Below, one piece after another: positions 1 to 5,792 of a stretch of 5,932 bases of DNA. Position numbers and translations under genes: made by a program. The DNA comes from Methylovulum sp. (lineage in GTDB: Bacteria > Pseudomonadota > Gammaproteobacteria > Methylococcales > Methylomonadaceae), in the NCBI GenBank assembly GCA_028713595.1, contig JAQTNZ010000179.1:1-5932 (forward strand), given 5' to 3'. Within the stretch, counting starts at the first letter, position 1. Each line of letters begins with the position of its first letter. Under the pieces are notes generated by a model that saw nothing but the letters and a program-made list of their open reading frames with translations, was not told the origin of the DNA and did not search any database.

Positions 1-157
1 TTCCTGCGCTCCTCGGTTTTGTCGGGGGTCGGTAAAAGGGGCTTCCTGCCCCTTTACCGACGCGCGGCATCCCTGCCGCGCCCCTTCGGGCTTATCCCGA
101 CAAAACCTGCGGTGCTCGGCGCGGCAAACGGGAGTAAAACACGTTACTGCGTAACGT
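1..157 (+). repeat. Structured interspersed repeat, copy A (cut by the left edge)
   Basis: The stretch folds as a branched element. An outer stem pairs 15-26 (GGTTTTGTCGGG) with 96-107 (CCCGACAAAACC), 12 bp without mismatch. It encloses hairpin 1 (30-42 with 48-59, loop TTCCT, one bulged A) and hairpin 2 (62-69 GCGCGGCA with 74-81 TGCCGCGC, loop TCCC). After a 34-base linker comes a small hairpin, 141-147 with 151-157, loop TGC. The same arrangement recurs at 2281-2457, and the two copies are identical over 44 bases (97-140 versus 2396-2439). The strand is given by analogy with copy B and is arbitrary. No protein is proposed here. The element probably starts to the left of the window, since copy B has more material on that side. 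Confidence 0.88.
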
Positions 158-271
158 CAGTTATATAAGCAAATGATATAAATATAGCATAACATATCAT
201 TAATTGTTGTAGTGCCGCCCTGTTAAGATACAGCCCTATTATTTTGACTATCATTATAGGGATGATTATTT
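158..271 (+). promoter_or_regulatory. AT-rich leader of the TauE/SafE gene, with ribosome binding site and an operator-like inverted repeat
   Basis: This strongly AT-rich stretch follows repeat copy A and contrasts with the GC-rich sequence on both sides. It holds an 8-bp inverted repeat, AATGATAT (172-179) and ATATCATT (194-201), whose arms are 22 bases apart start to start, about two helical turns, as expected for a dimeric regulator. A Shine-Dalgarno-like AGGGA lies at 258-262, nine bases before the ATG at 272. TAAGAT (224-229) is a possible -10 element, but no good -35 sits at proper distance, so no promoter is placed exactly. Confidence 0.4.
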
Positions 272-1222
272 ATGAATTTTTTGGCTTATTCTTTTTCCGG
301 CTTTTTGGTCGGCTTGCTAGTGGGTGTCACTGGTGTGGGCGGCGGCTCGTTAATGACTCCGTTACTGGTGTTTCTGTTCGGCTTTAAGCCTTCTGTCGCG
401 GTCGGTACTGACTTATTGTTCGCCGCCATCACCAAAACCGGCGGCGTGTGGGTACACCATACCAAACACAGCTCGGTCGATTGGAAAGTGGTGCGCTGGA
501 TGGCGGCGGGCAGCTTGCCGTTTGCCATCGCCACCTTATTGGTGCTGAAACATTTAATGGAGAATGGTCAAGAAATCACCAAGGCCATCACCTTTACCTT
601 GGGGGTCGCGCTGTTGCTCACCGCCCTGTCCTTATTGGTGCGCAGCATCATGATGCGCCGTGCCGCCCAGGTTGTGGTCAGGGAAGAAGAGGAAGATGAC
701 CTGCAAGCGATAGGCCGTTTCCACCGGATGCAAATCCCCGCCACCATCCTGACCGGTGCGATATTGGGCATCTTAGTGACCTTATCCTCGGTCGGTGCCG
801 GTGCTTTAGGCACGGTCGCCCTGTTGTTCCTGTACCCGAAAATGCGCACGGTCAAAATTGTCGGCACCGATTTGGCCCACGCCATCCCGCTGACCGCAGT
901 GGCCGGTGCCGGTCACTGGGCCTTAGGTAACGTGGACTTGGTATTGCTGGGCAGCTTGCTGGTCGGCTCTTTCCCGGGCATTTGGGTCGGCAGCCACCTG
1001 AGCGCGAAAATCCCCGAACGTGTCCTGCGTCCGGTATTAGCCAGCATCCTGTTGTTGATTGGCCTGAAATTCGTTATGGTTTATGGGCTTGTCGCTGTCT
1101 TAAGGCGCGTGGATAGTCGGGTCGTTGGTTGCTTGCCTCATCTACATAACGGGCTGGTGGCTGCAAGGGCACTCGTAATCAACATTTTCACCAACCCGAC
1201 ATTCTTGGCAGCCGATTTGTAG
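272..1222 (+). CDS. TauE/SafE (TSUP) family membrane transporter with a repeat-derived C-terminal tail
   Basis: Predicted inner-membrane permease of the sulfite exporter TauE/SafE family, members of which move small anions, often sulfur-containing organic ones; the actual substrate cannot be read here. The N-terminal half opens with a hydrophobic segment and the glycine-rich motif GVTGVGGGSLMTP (about residues 18-30), followed by VGTDLLFAAITK. The second half repeats the pattern (GILVTLSSVGAGALGT, then VGTDLAHAIPLTAVAGAGHW), the internal duplication typical of the family. A charged loop rich in E and D (about 135-145) separates the halves. The last clear membrane segment ends near residue 277. 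Residues from about 282 to 316 lie over palindromic repeat DNA and look unlike the family, which usually ends soon after the last helix at 250-270 residues. The start at 272 is supported by AGGGA nine bases upstream and by the motif position. The stop codon lies in the arm of a perfect palindrome. Confidence 0.9.
   Translation: MNFLAYSFSGFLVGLLVGVTGVGGGSLMTPLLVFLFGFKPSVAVGTDLLFAAITKTGGVWVHHTKHSSVDWKVVRWMAAGSLPFAIATLLVLKHLMENGQEITKAITFTLGVALLLTALSLLVRSIMMRRAAQVVVREEEEDDLQAIGRFHRMQIPATILTGAILGILVTLSSVGAGALGTVALLFLYPKMRTVKIVGTDLAHAIPLTAVAGAGHWALGNVDLVLLGSLLVGSFPGIWVGSHLSAKIPERVLRPVLASILLLIGLKFVMVYGLVAVLRRVDSRVVGCLPHLHNGLVAARALVINIFTNPTFLAADL
1116..1200. repeat. Imperfect inverted repeat inside the 3' end of the transporter gene
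   Basis: The left arm GTCGGGT-CGT-TGGT (1116-1129) pairs with ACCAACCCGAC (1190-1200) over 11 bp if the three bases CGT (1123-1125) bulge out. A smaller inner pair CTTGC (1132-1136) with GCAAG (1162-1166) may extend the fold. It encodes the odd tail of the transporter. I infer a small palindromic element inserted at the end of the gene; only one copy is in the window, so repeat status is unproven. Confidence 0.5.
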
Positions 1223-1248
1223 AGACGTTGCCGTGCAACGTCTCTACA
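1218..1248. repeat. Perfect 14-bp palindrome carrying both convergent stop codons
   Basis: TGTAGAGACGTTGC (1218-1231) pairs perfectly with GCAACGTCTCTACA (1235-1248) around the loop CGT. Each arm contains TAG in the correct frame: 1220-1222 stops the transporter on + and 1246-1244 stops the sulfotransferase on -. Palindromes of this GTAGAGACGTTGC type are, from memory, common dispersed repeats in several bacterial groups. It could act as a bidirectional transcript end or as a block to 3' exonucleases, but neither side has the T-run of a classical intrinsic terminator. Confidence 0.85.
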
Positions 1249-2143
1249 GTGGTATCCCCACCATAAACTTCCCCGCCAACACTTCAAGTTCCGCCTGATA
1301 TTGCGCATCCAGCCGCTCAACCACTTCCCCTTCTGCCATAGCGATACGCCCGTCCGGTTGCTCAAACACCATTTTGTCTATCAGCAGGTTGACCAGTTTT
1401 TTCATCTCCGTGGCCGACAGGCCGCCACGGCTGGCCATTGCCACGGCCAAGCCTTTTCGGGTTAACGATGGCCTAGCTATGTGCTGGCCTATTCTGTCCG
1501 GTGTCACTTCGGTTTGTAGCAAGTTGCCGAGAATTAAAGGCGCGTGGTGGCGGAACTGTTCATAAGGCCACAGCGCCACTGGCCCTAGGGCGGCTTCCAC
1601 CGCCGCCACTACCGTTAGCCAAGAGTTGCCGGACAAGTCTAGTCCACCGACAAAGCGTTCCAACGGTTTGATATGGCCTTGCCTAAGCGTTTCCGCATAA
1701 GCGGAGGCATAAAAGTCGCGATAATTGCGAATAGCCAGAAACGCTTGCACGTCACAACCCGCAAACACCTGTGCCAGCAGTTGCATCCGCTTCGCCAACT
1801 CAGGGTATAGCACACCTTTATGATTTAAGGAACCTAAGGCGCCGAGCAGGTTTTCTTCCGACAACACCAATAGGCGGGTATGTTCCGGATCAAAACCTGA
1901 GGCGTGTATGTCCGCCAACAGGGTGGCGCAAAGTTGTCCGATTAATGCCGCTTGGTCGGCGGTTTGCGCCTGGGTCAATGCCCAAAAGGACGGGGTGAAG
2001 TGTTGGCGTAAGGTCGCCAAAGGAATGTAGGCGATTTGTTGTTCGCGTAGCCAAGGCTGTTGGCGGGCCAAGTTGTTTTGGATAAAGGTGGTGGCGGTTT
2101 TATGCGCACCTAAATGGATATGGATACGAAAAGGAAAGCTCAT
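1244..2143 (-). CDS. Sulfotransferase-like P-loop protein
   Basis: The 299-residue cytosolic protein opens with IHLGAHKTATTFIQ (about residues 9-22). This is the 5'-phosphosulfate binding loop of sulfotransferases, with K15 as the likely catalytic and phosphate-binding lysine. A second expected element, the 3'-phosphate binding region with R followed some residues later by S, fits AIRNYRDFYASAYAETLR (about residues 138-155). LVLSEENLLG between them resembles the strand and turn seen in bacterial members. Such enzymes move a sulfuryl group from PAPS to a sugar, lipid or other acceptor; the acceptor here is unknown. The ATG at 2143 is chosen because the P-loop must lie near the N-terminus; no clear Shine-Dalgarno precedes it. 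No signal peptide is seen. It is convergent with the transporter, 21 bases apart, and its stop lies in the shared palindrome. Upstream is repeat copy B, so its promoter must lie in or next to repeat DNA. Confidence 0.8.
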   Translation of the reverse strand: MSFPFRIHIHLGAHKTATTFIQNNLARQQPWLREQQIAYIPLATLRQHFTPSFWALTQAQTADQAALIGQLCATLLADIHASGFDPEHTRLLVLSEENLLGALGSLNHKGVLYPELAKRMQLLAQVFAGCDVQAFLAIRNYRDFYASAYAETLRQGHIKPLERFVGGLDLSGNSWLTVVAAVEAALGPVALWPYEQFRHHAPLILGNLLQTEVTPDRIGQHIARPSLTRKGLAVAMASRGGLSATEMKKLVNLLIDKMVFEQPDGRIAMAEGEVVERLDAQYQAELEVLAGKFMVGIPL

Positions 2144-2171
2144 GATGATAAGTGATACACTGATTTGATGA

Positions 2172-2280
2172 GTCGCTATCGCGACGATTTTTTAATCGGG
2201 TTCTCGCACCCGAAGGCGAGATACTTTCTTTTGCTCCGCCAAAAGAAAGTATCCAAAGAAAAGGCGGCCCGGTTGCCGCT
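2172..2280 (+). repeat. Hairpin-chain module in front of repeat copy B
   Basis: Four short hairpins follow each other: GTCGC/GCGAC (2172-2176, 2181-2185), CGATT/AATCG (2185-2189, 2194-2198), TCGGGT/ACCCGA (2196-2201, 2208-2213), and the strongest, TACTTTCTTTT (2222-2232) with AAAAGAAAGTA (2241-2251), 11 bp around the loop GCTCCGCC. Neighbouring arms share bases, so not all can form at once. The TACTTTCTTTT palindrome followed by AAAGAAAAGGCG resembles, from memory, the front of dispersed repeats in many beta- and gammaproteobacteria. The module is not seen in front of copy A because the window starts there. Confidence 0.7.
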
Positions 2281-2457
2281 TCATCCTGCGCTCCTCGGTT
2301 TTGTCGGAGGTCGGCAGAAAGGGCTTCCTGCCCTTCTGCCGCCGCGCGGCATCCTTGCCGCGCCCCTTTATGCCCTGCGGGTATTCGGGCTGATCCCGAC
2401 AAAACCTGCGGTGCTCGGCGCGGCAAACGGGAGTAAAACCGCGTTACTGCGTAACGT
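2281..2457 (+). repeat. Structured interspersed repeat, copy B
   Basis: It has the same architecture as copy A. The outer stem is 2297-2307 (GGTTTTGTCGG) with 2396-2406. Hairpin 1 is 2312-2324 with 2330-2341, loop TTCCT, bulged A. Hairpin 2 is 2344-2351 with 2356-2363, loop TCCT. The tail hairpin is 2442-2447 with 2451-2456, loop TGC. Relative to copy A there are 17 extra bases (2367-2383) between hairpin 2 and the right outer arm. Together with 2172-2280 it fills the 403-base gap between the sulfotransferase start and serA. A reading frame of 110 codons crosses it, but I judge that to be by-product of the repeat. Confidence 0.88.
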
Positions 2458-2546
2458 TGGTGATGCACTAAAAAGCGGCAAAATTCCGCGATTATAACAA
2501 AGCTGGTAAACTACGCTTTTTTAGCGCGTAAGCCCTGACCCTTCCC
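2458..2546 (+). promoter_or_regulatory. Probable serA promoter and leader
   Basis: This is the only non-repeat stretch upstream of serA. TATAAC (2493-2498) matches five of six bases of a sigma-70 -10 element, but the sequence 17 bases further up (AAAAAG region, about 2470) is a poor -35, so an activator or a different factor may be needed. CGCT (2515-2518) and AGCG (2523-2526) around a T-run could form a small leader hairpin. No Shine-Dalgarno sequence is visible in front of the ATG at 2547 (the preceding bases are CCTGACCCTTCCC). Confidence 0.3.
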
Positions 2547-4130
2547 ATGAAAAAAATCCTTATTTCTGACCAATTAGCCGCCGCAGGTATCGAGTATCTT
2601 CAAGCACAAGCAGGGTTTCACATCCATATCGAAACGGGTTTGGATGAAGAGGCGCTGTGCCGGATTATCGGTGATTACGATGCCTTGTTGATCCGTAGTG
2701 ACACCCAAGTCACTCCGGCGGTGCTACATTCGGCGGTCAATCTGAAACTGATTGGGCGGGCGGGTATCGGCGTGGATAACGTGGACATCCCCTTGGCGAC
2801 CGAATTGGGTATTATCGTTATGAACACGCCTGATGCCAATGCCACCACCACCGCTGAATTGGCTATCGCGCATTTGCTGTCCTTAAGCCGCCATTTGCCC
2901 GCCGCCGACCAGTCGGTGCGTTCGGGCAAATGGGCGCGCGCCAAGCTGGTGGGTACGGAAGTCGCCCATAAGACCTTAGCCATTTTGGGCTTTGGCACGA
3001 TAGGCCGGATTGTCGCCCAGCGTGGTTTTGGCCTGAAAATGGCGGTCATCGCTTATGACCCGTTTGTCGCGCCAGAGATTTTTGCCGAATTGGGGGTGGA
3101 AGCGGTCAGCTTGGAAGAATTGCTTAGCCGTGCCGATTACTTGACCTTGCACTGCCCGTTGATCGAAAAAACCCATCATATCATCGGCGGCAAGCAATTG
3201 GCGTTGATGAAAAAAGAAGCGATGGTCATCAACTGCGCCAGAGGCGGGCTGATTGACGAAACCGCCCTGTATGATGCGTTGAAAAACGGGCGGATAGCCG
3301 GGGCTGCGTTGGACGTGTACGAAACCGAACCGCCCACGGACTCGCCTTTGCTGGCGTTAGACAACATCGTGTTTACCCCGCATTTGGGGGCATCGACCAG
3401 CGAAGCGCAAGAGGCCGTCAGTGTCGAAATCGCCCGCCAAGCGGTGACGTTCTTAAAAACGGGCGAAGCCGTCAACGCCCTGAACTTGCCTAGGCTGTCC
3501 GCTGAGGAGTTGAAAAAATCCTACGAGTTTATGAACTTGGCGACTATCTTAGGCAAGGTGCTGGTGGGGTTGACTTCACAACCTCTGCATAAGATTGAAA
3601 TCGCCACCTTTGGCCGTGCTGCCGAAGTCGCGGTGCGGCCCATTTCCATTGCCGCCTTGGTCGGGGTGTTCAGCGGCCATGTCTCAACCGCCGTCAACCG
3701 GGTCAACGCCGAAAATCTGGCAAAACGCCAAGGCATCGCGCTGGTCGAGTCCACCTCCCAAGACTCGCGTGATTATGTGTCCTTGATTAAAATCACCGGC
3801 TTTTGCAAAGACCAAACCATCAGCTTGTCGGGCGCTTTATTAGGTGGCCGCCAACCGCGTTTGGTGTGCATCAACCAGTTTGACATCGAGGTCGTACCCG
3901 AAGGCACGTTACTGATTACCCGCCATGACGACAGGCCGGGGGTCATTTCCGCGATCAGCGCGGTGCTGGGCAATGCGCAAATCAATATTTGCCGGATGCA
4001 AGTCAGCAACGCCGATGACCGTTTGGAAGCGATGGCGGTCATCAGCGTCACCGAATCGGTCAATGCGACTATCTTACAACAACTTAGCGACCTTGCCCCC
4101 GTGCATACGGTCACTCAAATCCGCTTATGA
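2547..4130 (+). CDS. serA: D-3-phosphoglycerate dehydrogenase, long (type I) form
   Basis: It catalyses the first step of serine synthesis, oxidising 3-phosphoglycerate to 3-phosphohydroxypyruvate with NAD+, in the cytosol. The substrate-binding domain is split (about residues 1-100 and 280-315) around the nucleotide-binding domain with the GFGTIG loop (148-153). The catalytic set of the 2-hydroxyacid dehydrogenase family is visible: R232 (in NCARGG), E261 (in ETEPP) and H279 (in TPHLGAST). An intervening domain (about 320-445) and a C-terminal ACT domain (about 454-527, with RHDDRPGVISAI at 459-470) give the 527-residue length usual for type I enzymes. The ACT domain suggests feedback control by serine, as known in the family. 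The ATG at 2547 is the first start after the in-frame TAA at 2529 and puts the protein at normal length, although there is no Shine-Dalgarno. The stop overlaps the start of serB (ATGA), so the two are coupled. Confidence 0.97.
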   Translation: MKKILISDQLAAAGIEYLQAQAGFHIHIETGLDEEALCRIIGDYDALLIRSDTQVTPAVLHSAVNLKLIGRAGIGVDNVDIPLATELGIIVMNTPDANATTTAELAIAHLLSLSRHLPAADQSVRSGKWARAKLVGTEVAHKTLAILGFGTIGRIVAQRGFGLKMAVIAYDPFVAPEIFAELGVEAVSLEELLSRADYLTLHCPLIEKTHHIIGGKQLALMKKEAMVINCARGGLIDETALYDALKNGRIAGAALDVYETEPPTDSPLLALDNIVFTPHLGASTSEAQEAVSVEIARQAVTFLKTGEAVNALNLPRLSAEELKKSYEFMNLATILGKVLVGLTSQPLHKIEIATFGRAAEVAVRPISIAALVGVFSGHVSTAVNRVNAENLAKRQGIALVESTSQDSRDYVSLIKITGFCKDQTISLSGALLGGRQPRLVCINQFDIEVVPEGTLLITRHDDRPGVISAISAVLGNAQINICRMQVSNADDRLEAMAVISVTESVNATILQQLSDLAPVHTVTQIRL

Positions 4131-4768
4131 ACCTAGACATCATTTGTTTTGACTGCGACAGCACCTTAAGTAAAATTGAAGGCATAGACGAGTTGGCGAC
4201 ACGGGTAGGCCTAGGCCCGCAAATGGCTAAGCTCACCGATGCCGCCATGAATGGCGAAGTGCCGCTGGAAGCGGTGTATGGGCAACGCTTGGCGCTCATC
4301 AAGCCGGATGCCGACAGCATCGGCTGGCTGGCCCAGCGCTATATCGCCGAATTGGTGACGGGGACGGAAGCCGTGTTCGCGCAATTGGCGGCACAAGGCA
4401 AACCCGTGCATATCATCAGCGGTGGCCTGCGCCCCGCCATCTTACCCCTGGCGCGGCACTTAGGCGTACCCGACAGCCACGTCCATGCCGTGGACATTTA
4501 TTTCCATGACGATGGCAGTTACCGTGATTATGAACAAGCTTCACCGTTAGCCAGAAACGGCGGCAAGGCCGACATCTGCGCCCAACTGCGCAGCAACGGG
4601 GCCAGCCTCGCCATGATCGGCGACGGCAAAACCGACATGGAAGCCAAACAAGCCGGGGCTTACACCATTGGCTTTGGCGGCGTGGTCGAGCGGGCCTTGG
4701 TAAAGGAAGTCGCTGATGTCTATGTGGCGGGGGAAAGCTTGCTGGGGGTTTTGGCCTATGTGTTGTAA
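4127..4768 (+). CDS. serB: Phosphoserine phosphatase, HAD family
   Basis: It catalyses the last step of serine synthesis, hydrolysing O-phosphoserine to L-serine with Mg2+. All HAD motifs are present: motif I FDCDST with nucleophile D9 and acid D11, motif II serine S98 in IISGGLRP, the lysine K147 in GGKADI, and motif IV GDGKTD with D166 and D170. EGIDELA (about 18-24) right after motif I and R in QRLALIKP (cap domain) match substrate-recognition positions of phosphoserine phosphatases. At 213 residues it is the compact form without an N-terminal ACT domain. The EGIDELA and GDGxTDMEA wording is closer to the human/plant enzyme style than to E. coli SerB, which has GDGANDL. The ATG overlaps the serA stop by four bases and has no Shine-Dalgarno of its own, so translation probably depends on ribosomes finishing serA. 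Another HAD phosphatase of similar fold is possible, but the serA context makes this call strong. Confidence 0.93.
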   Translation: MNLDIICFDCDSTLSKIEGIDELATRVGLGPQMAKLTDAAMNGEVPLEAVYGQRLALIKPDADSIGWLAQRYIAELVTGTEAVFAQLAAQGKPVHIISGGLRPAILPLARHLGVPDSHVHAVDIYFHDDGSYRDYEQASPLARNGGKADICAQLRSNGASLAMIGDGKTDMEAKQAGAYTIGFGGVVERALVKEVADVYVAGESLLGVLAYVL

Positions 4769-4832
4769 ATCATCCTCATTTTAACCATCCTTTAAAAAAC
4801 ATCGGTAAACCTAGGGAGCAACAGGAAACACA

Positions 4833-5579
4833 ATGGCAGGACATAGCAAATGGGCGAACATCAAGCACCGCAAAGCCGGGCAAGATGCCAAACGCGGAAA
4901 AATTTTCACTAAAGTATTGCGCGAGATTAACGTCTCCGTCAAAACCAGCGGTGCCGACCCCGCCAGCAACCCCGCCTTGCGGACGGCGATAGACAAGGCC
5001 CTGGGCGCGAACATGCGCCGTGACACCATCGATAACACCATCAAAAAAGCCTCCGGGGCTATGGAAGGCGTAAACTATGAGTCTATCCGCTACGAAGGCT
5101 ACGGCCCTGGCGGCACGGCGGTCATGGTCGATTGCCTGACCGACAACCGCAACCGCACCGTCGGCGAAGTCCGCCACGCCTTCACCAAAGCGGGCGGCAA
5201 CTTAGGCACGGATGGCTCTGTCGGTTACTTGTTCAACAAGCTGGGTATCCTCAGTTACGCGCCGTCCGTGGACGAAGACGCGCTGATGGAAGCGGCCTTG
5301 GAAGCGGGCGCGGACGATGTCATCAACAATGATGATGGCTCGGTCGATGTCATGACCGCGCCGGAAAGCTATCTGGGCGTTAAGGACGCGCTCATTGCCG
5401 CAGGCTTTACCCCCGACAACGCCGAAGTGACCATGCAAGCGGCGACCATGGTGGAACTGGATGCCGAAACCGCCGAAAAAATGCTCAAACTGATTGACCG
5501 CTTGGAAGATTTGGACGATGTGCAATCGGTCTATTCCAACGCCGACATCAGCGAAGAGATTATGGCGGGGCTGGACTAG
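4833..5579 (+). CDS. yebC: YebC/PmpR (TACO1) family protein
   Basis: This cytosolic protein of 248 residues has the normal family length. It begins with the near-invariant [14 protein letters not shown], followed by [11 protein letters not shown] and, in the central domain, YEGYGPGG and LTDNRNRT with [14 protein letters not shown]. Family members have been described both as DNA-binding transcription regulators (PmpR) and as ribosome-associated factors that relieve stalling (TACO1, bacterial YebC); which applies here cannot be told from sequence. AGGA at 4823-4826 lies about seven bases before the ATG, the best ribosome binding site in the window. The 64-base gap after serB shows no terminator hairpin, so read-through from serAB is plausible. 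In many proteobacteria yebC is followed by ruvC-ruvA-ruvB. Here it is followed by repeat DNA and a transposase-type gene. Confidence 0.97.
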   Translation: MAGHSKWANIKHRKAGQDAKRGKIFTKVLREINVSVKTSGADPASNPALRTAIDKALGANMRRDTIDNTIKKASGAMEGVNYESIRYEGYGPGGTAVMVDCLTDNRNRTVGEVRHAFTKAGGNLGTDGSVGYLFNKLGILSYAPSVDEDALMEAALEAGADDVINNDDGSVDVMTAPESYLGVKDALIAAGFTPDNAEVTMQAATMVELDAETAEKMLKLIDRLEDLDDVQSVYSNADISEEIMAGLD

Positions 5580-5632
5580 GCCAAAGCTAACGTTTAATCC
5601 CGCCAGCTTATGCTTGCCACAAGGCCTATTTT

Positions 5633-5681
5633 GGAGCGCGGGCATCCTGCCCGCTAGTTGCGGGCAAGAGACCCATGCTCC
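5633..5681. repeat. REP-like palindromic element with two alternative hairpins
   Basis: Outer bases GGAGC (5633-5637) and GCTCC (5677-5681) enclose three 7-base blocks: GCGGGCA (5638-5644), TGCCCGC (5648-5654) and GCGGGCA again (5660-5666). The middle block can pair perfectly with either neighbour (loop TCC or TAGTT), but not both. Elements of the type GCGGGCATCCTGCCCGC are, from memory, frequent dispersed repeats in several bacterial groups. There is no T-run after either hairpin, so it is not called a terminator, although it is the only strong structure downstream of yebC. Confidence 0.7.
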
Positions 5682-5792
5682 TTCATACTAAAAACCGAAA
5701 ACTTGACCGTTTGAAGTCTATCTTTGCGGGGTCTTGTGGGCCTTGGTAATGGGTAGCGTTGTCCCACCCTCCCTTCAATCAGCAGGCTCATT

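Noticed and set aside
244..272. TTGACT (244-249) as a -35 element of the transporter promoter
   Set aside because: A -10 at normal distance would overlap the start codon, leaving no room for the AGGGA ribosome binding site in the transcript.
1078..1222. Frameshift at the end of the transporter gene
   Set aside because: I read the alternative frames and found no continuation resembling the family; repeat insertion explains the tail better.
1218..1248. Intrinsic terminator between the convergent genes
   Set aside because: The stem is strong but no T-run follows on either strand, so it is recorded as a repeat only.
2100..2468. Open reading frame of 122 codons on - across the same repeat and the sulfotransferase start
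   Set aside because: Repeat-derived, overlaps the real N-terminus of the sulfotransferase in another frame, and has no recognisable motif.
2165..2497. Open reading frame of 110 codons on + across repeat copy B
   Set aside because: It lies almost wholly in palindromic repeat DNA, has no ribosome binding site, and the base changes between copies A and B preserve stems rather than codons.
5703..5724. TTGACC with TATCTT as a promoter for the last gene
   Set aside because: The spacer is only ten bases, too short for a sigma-70 promoter.
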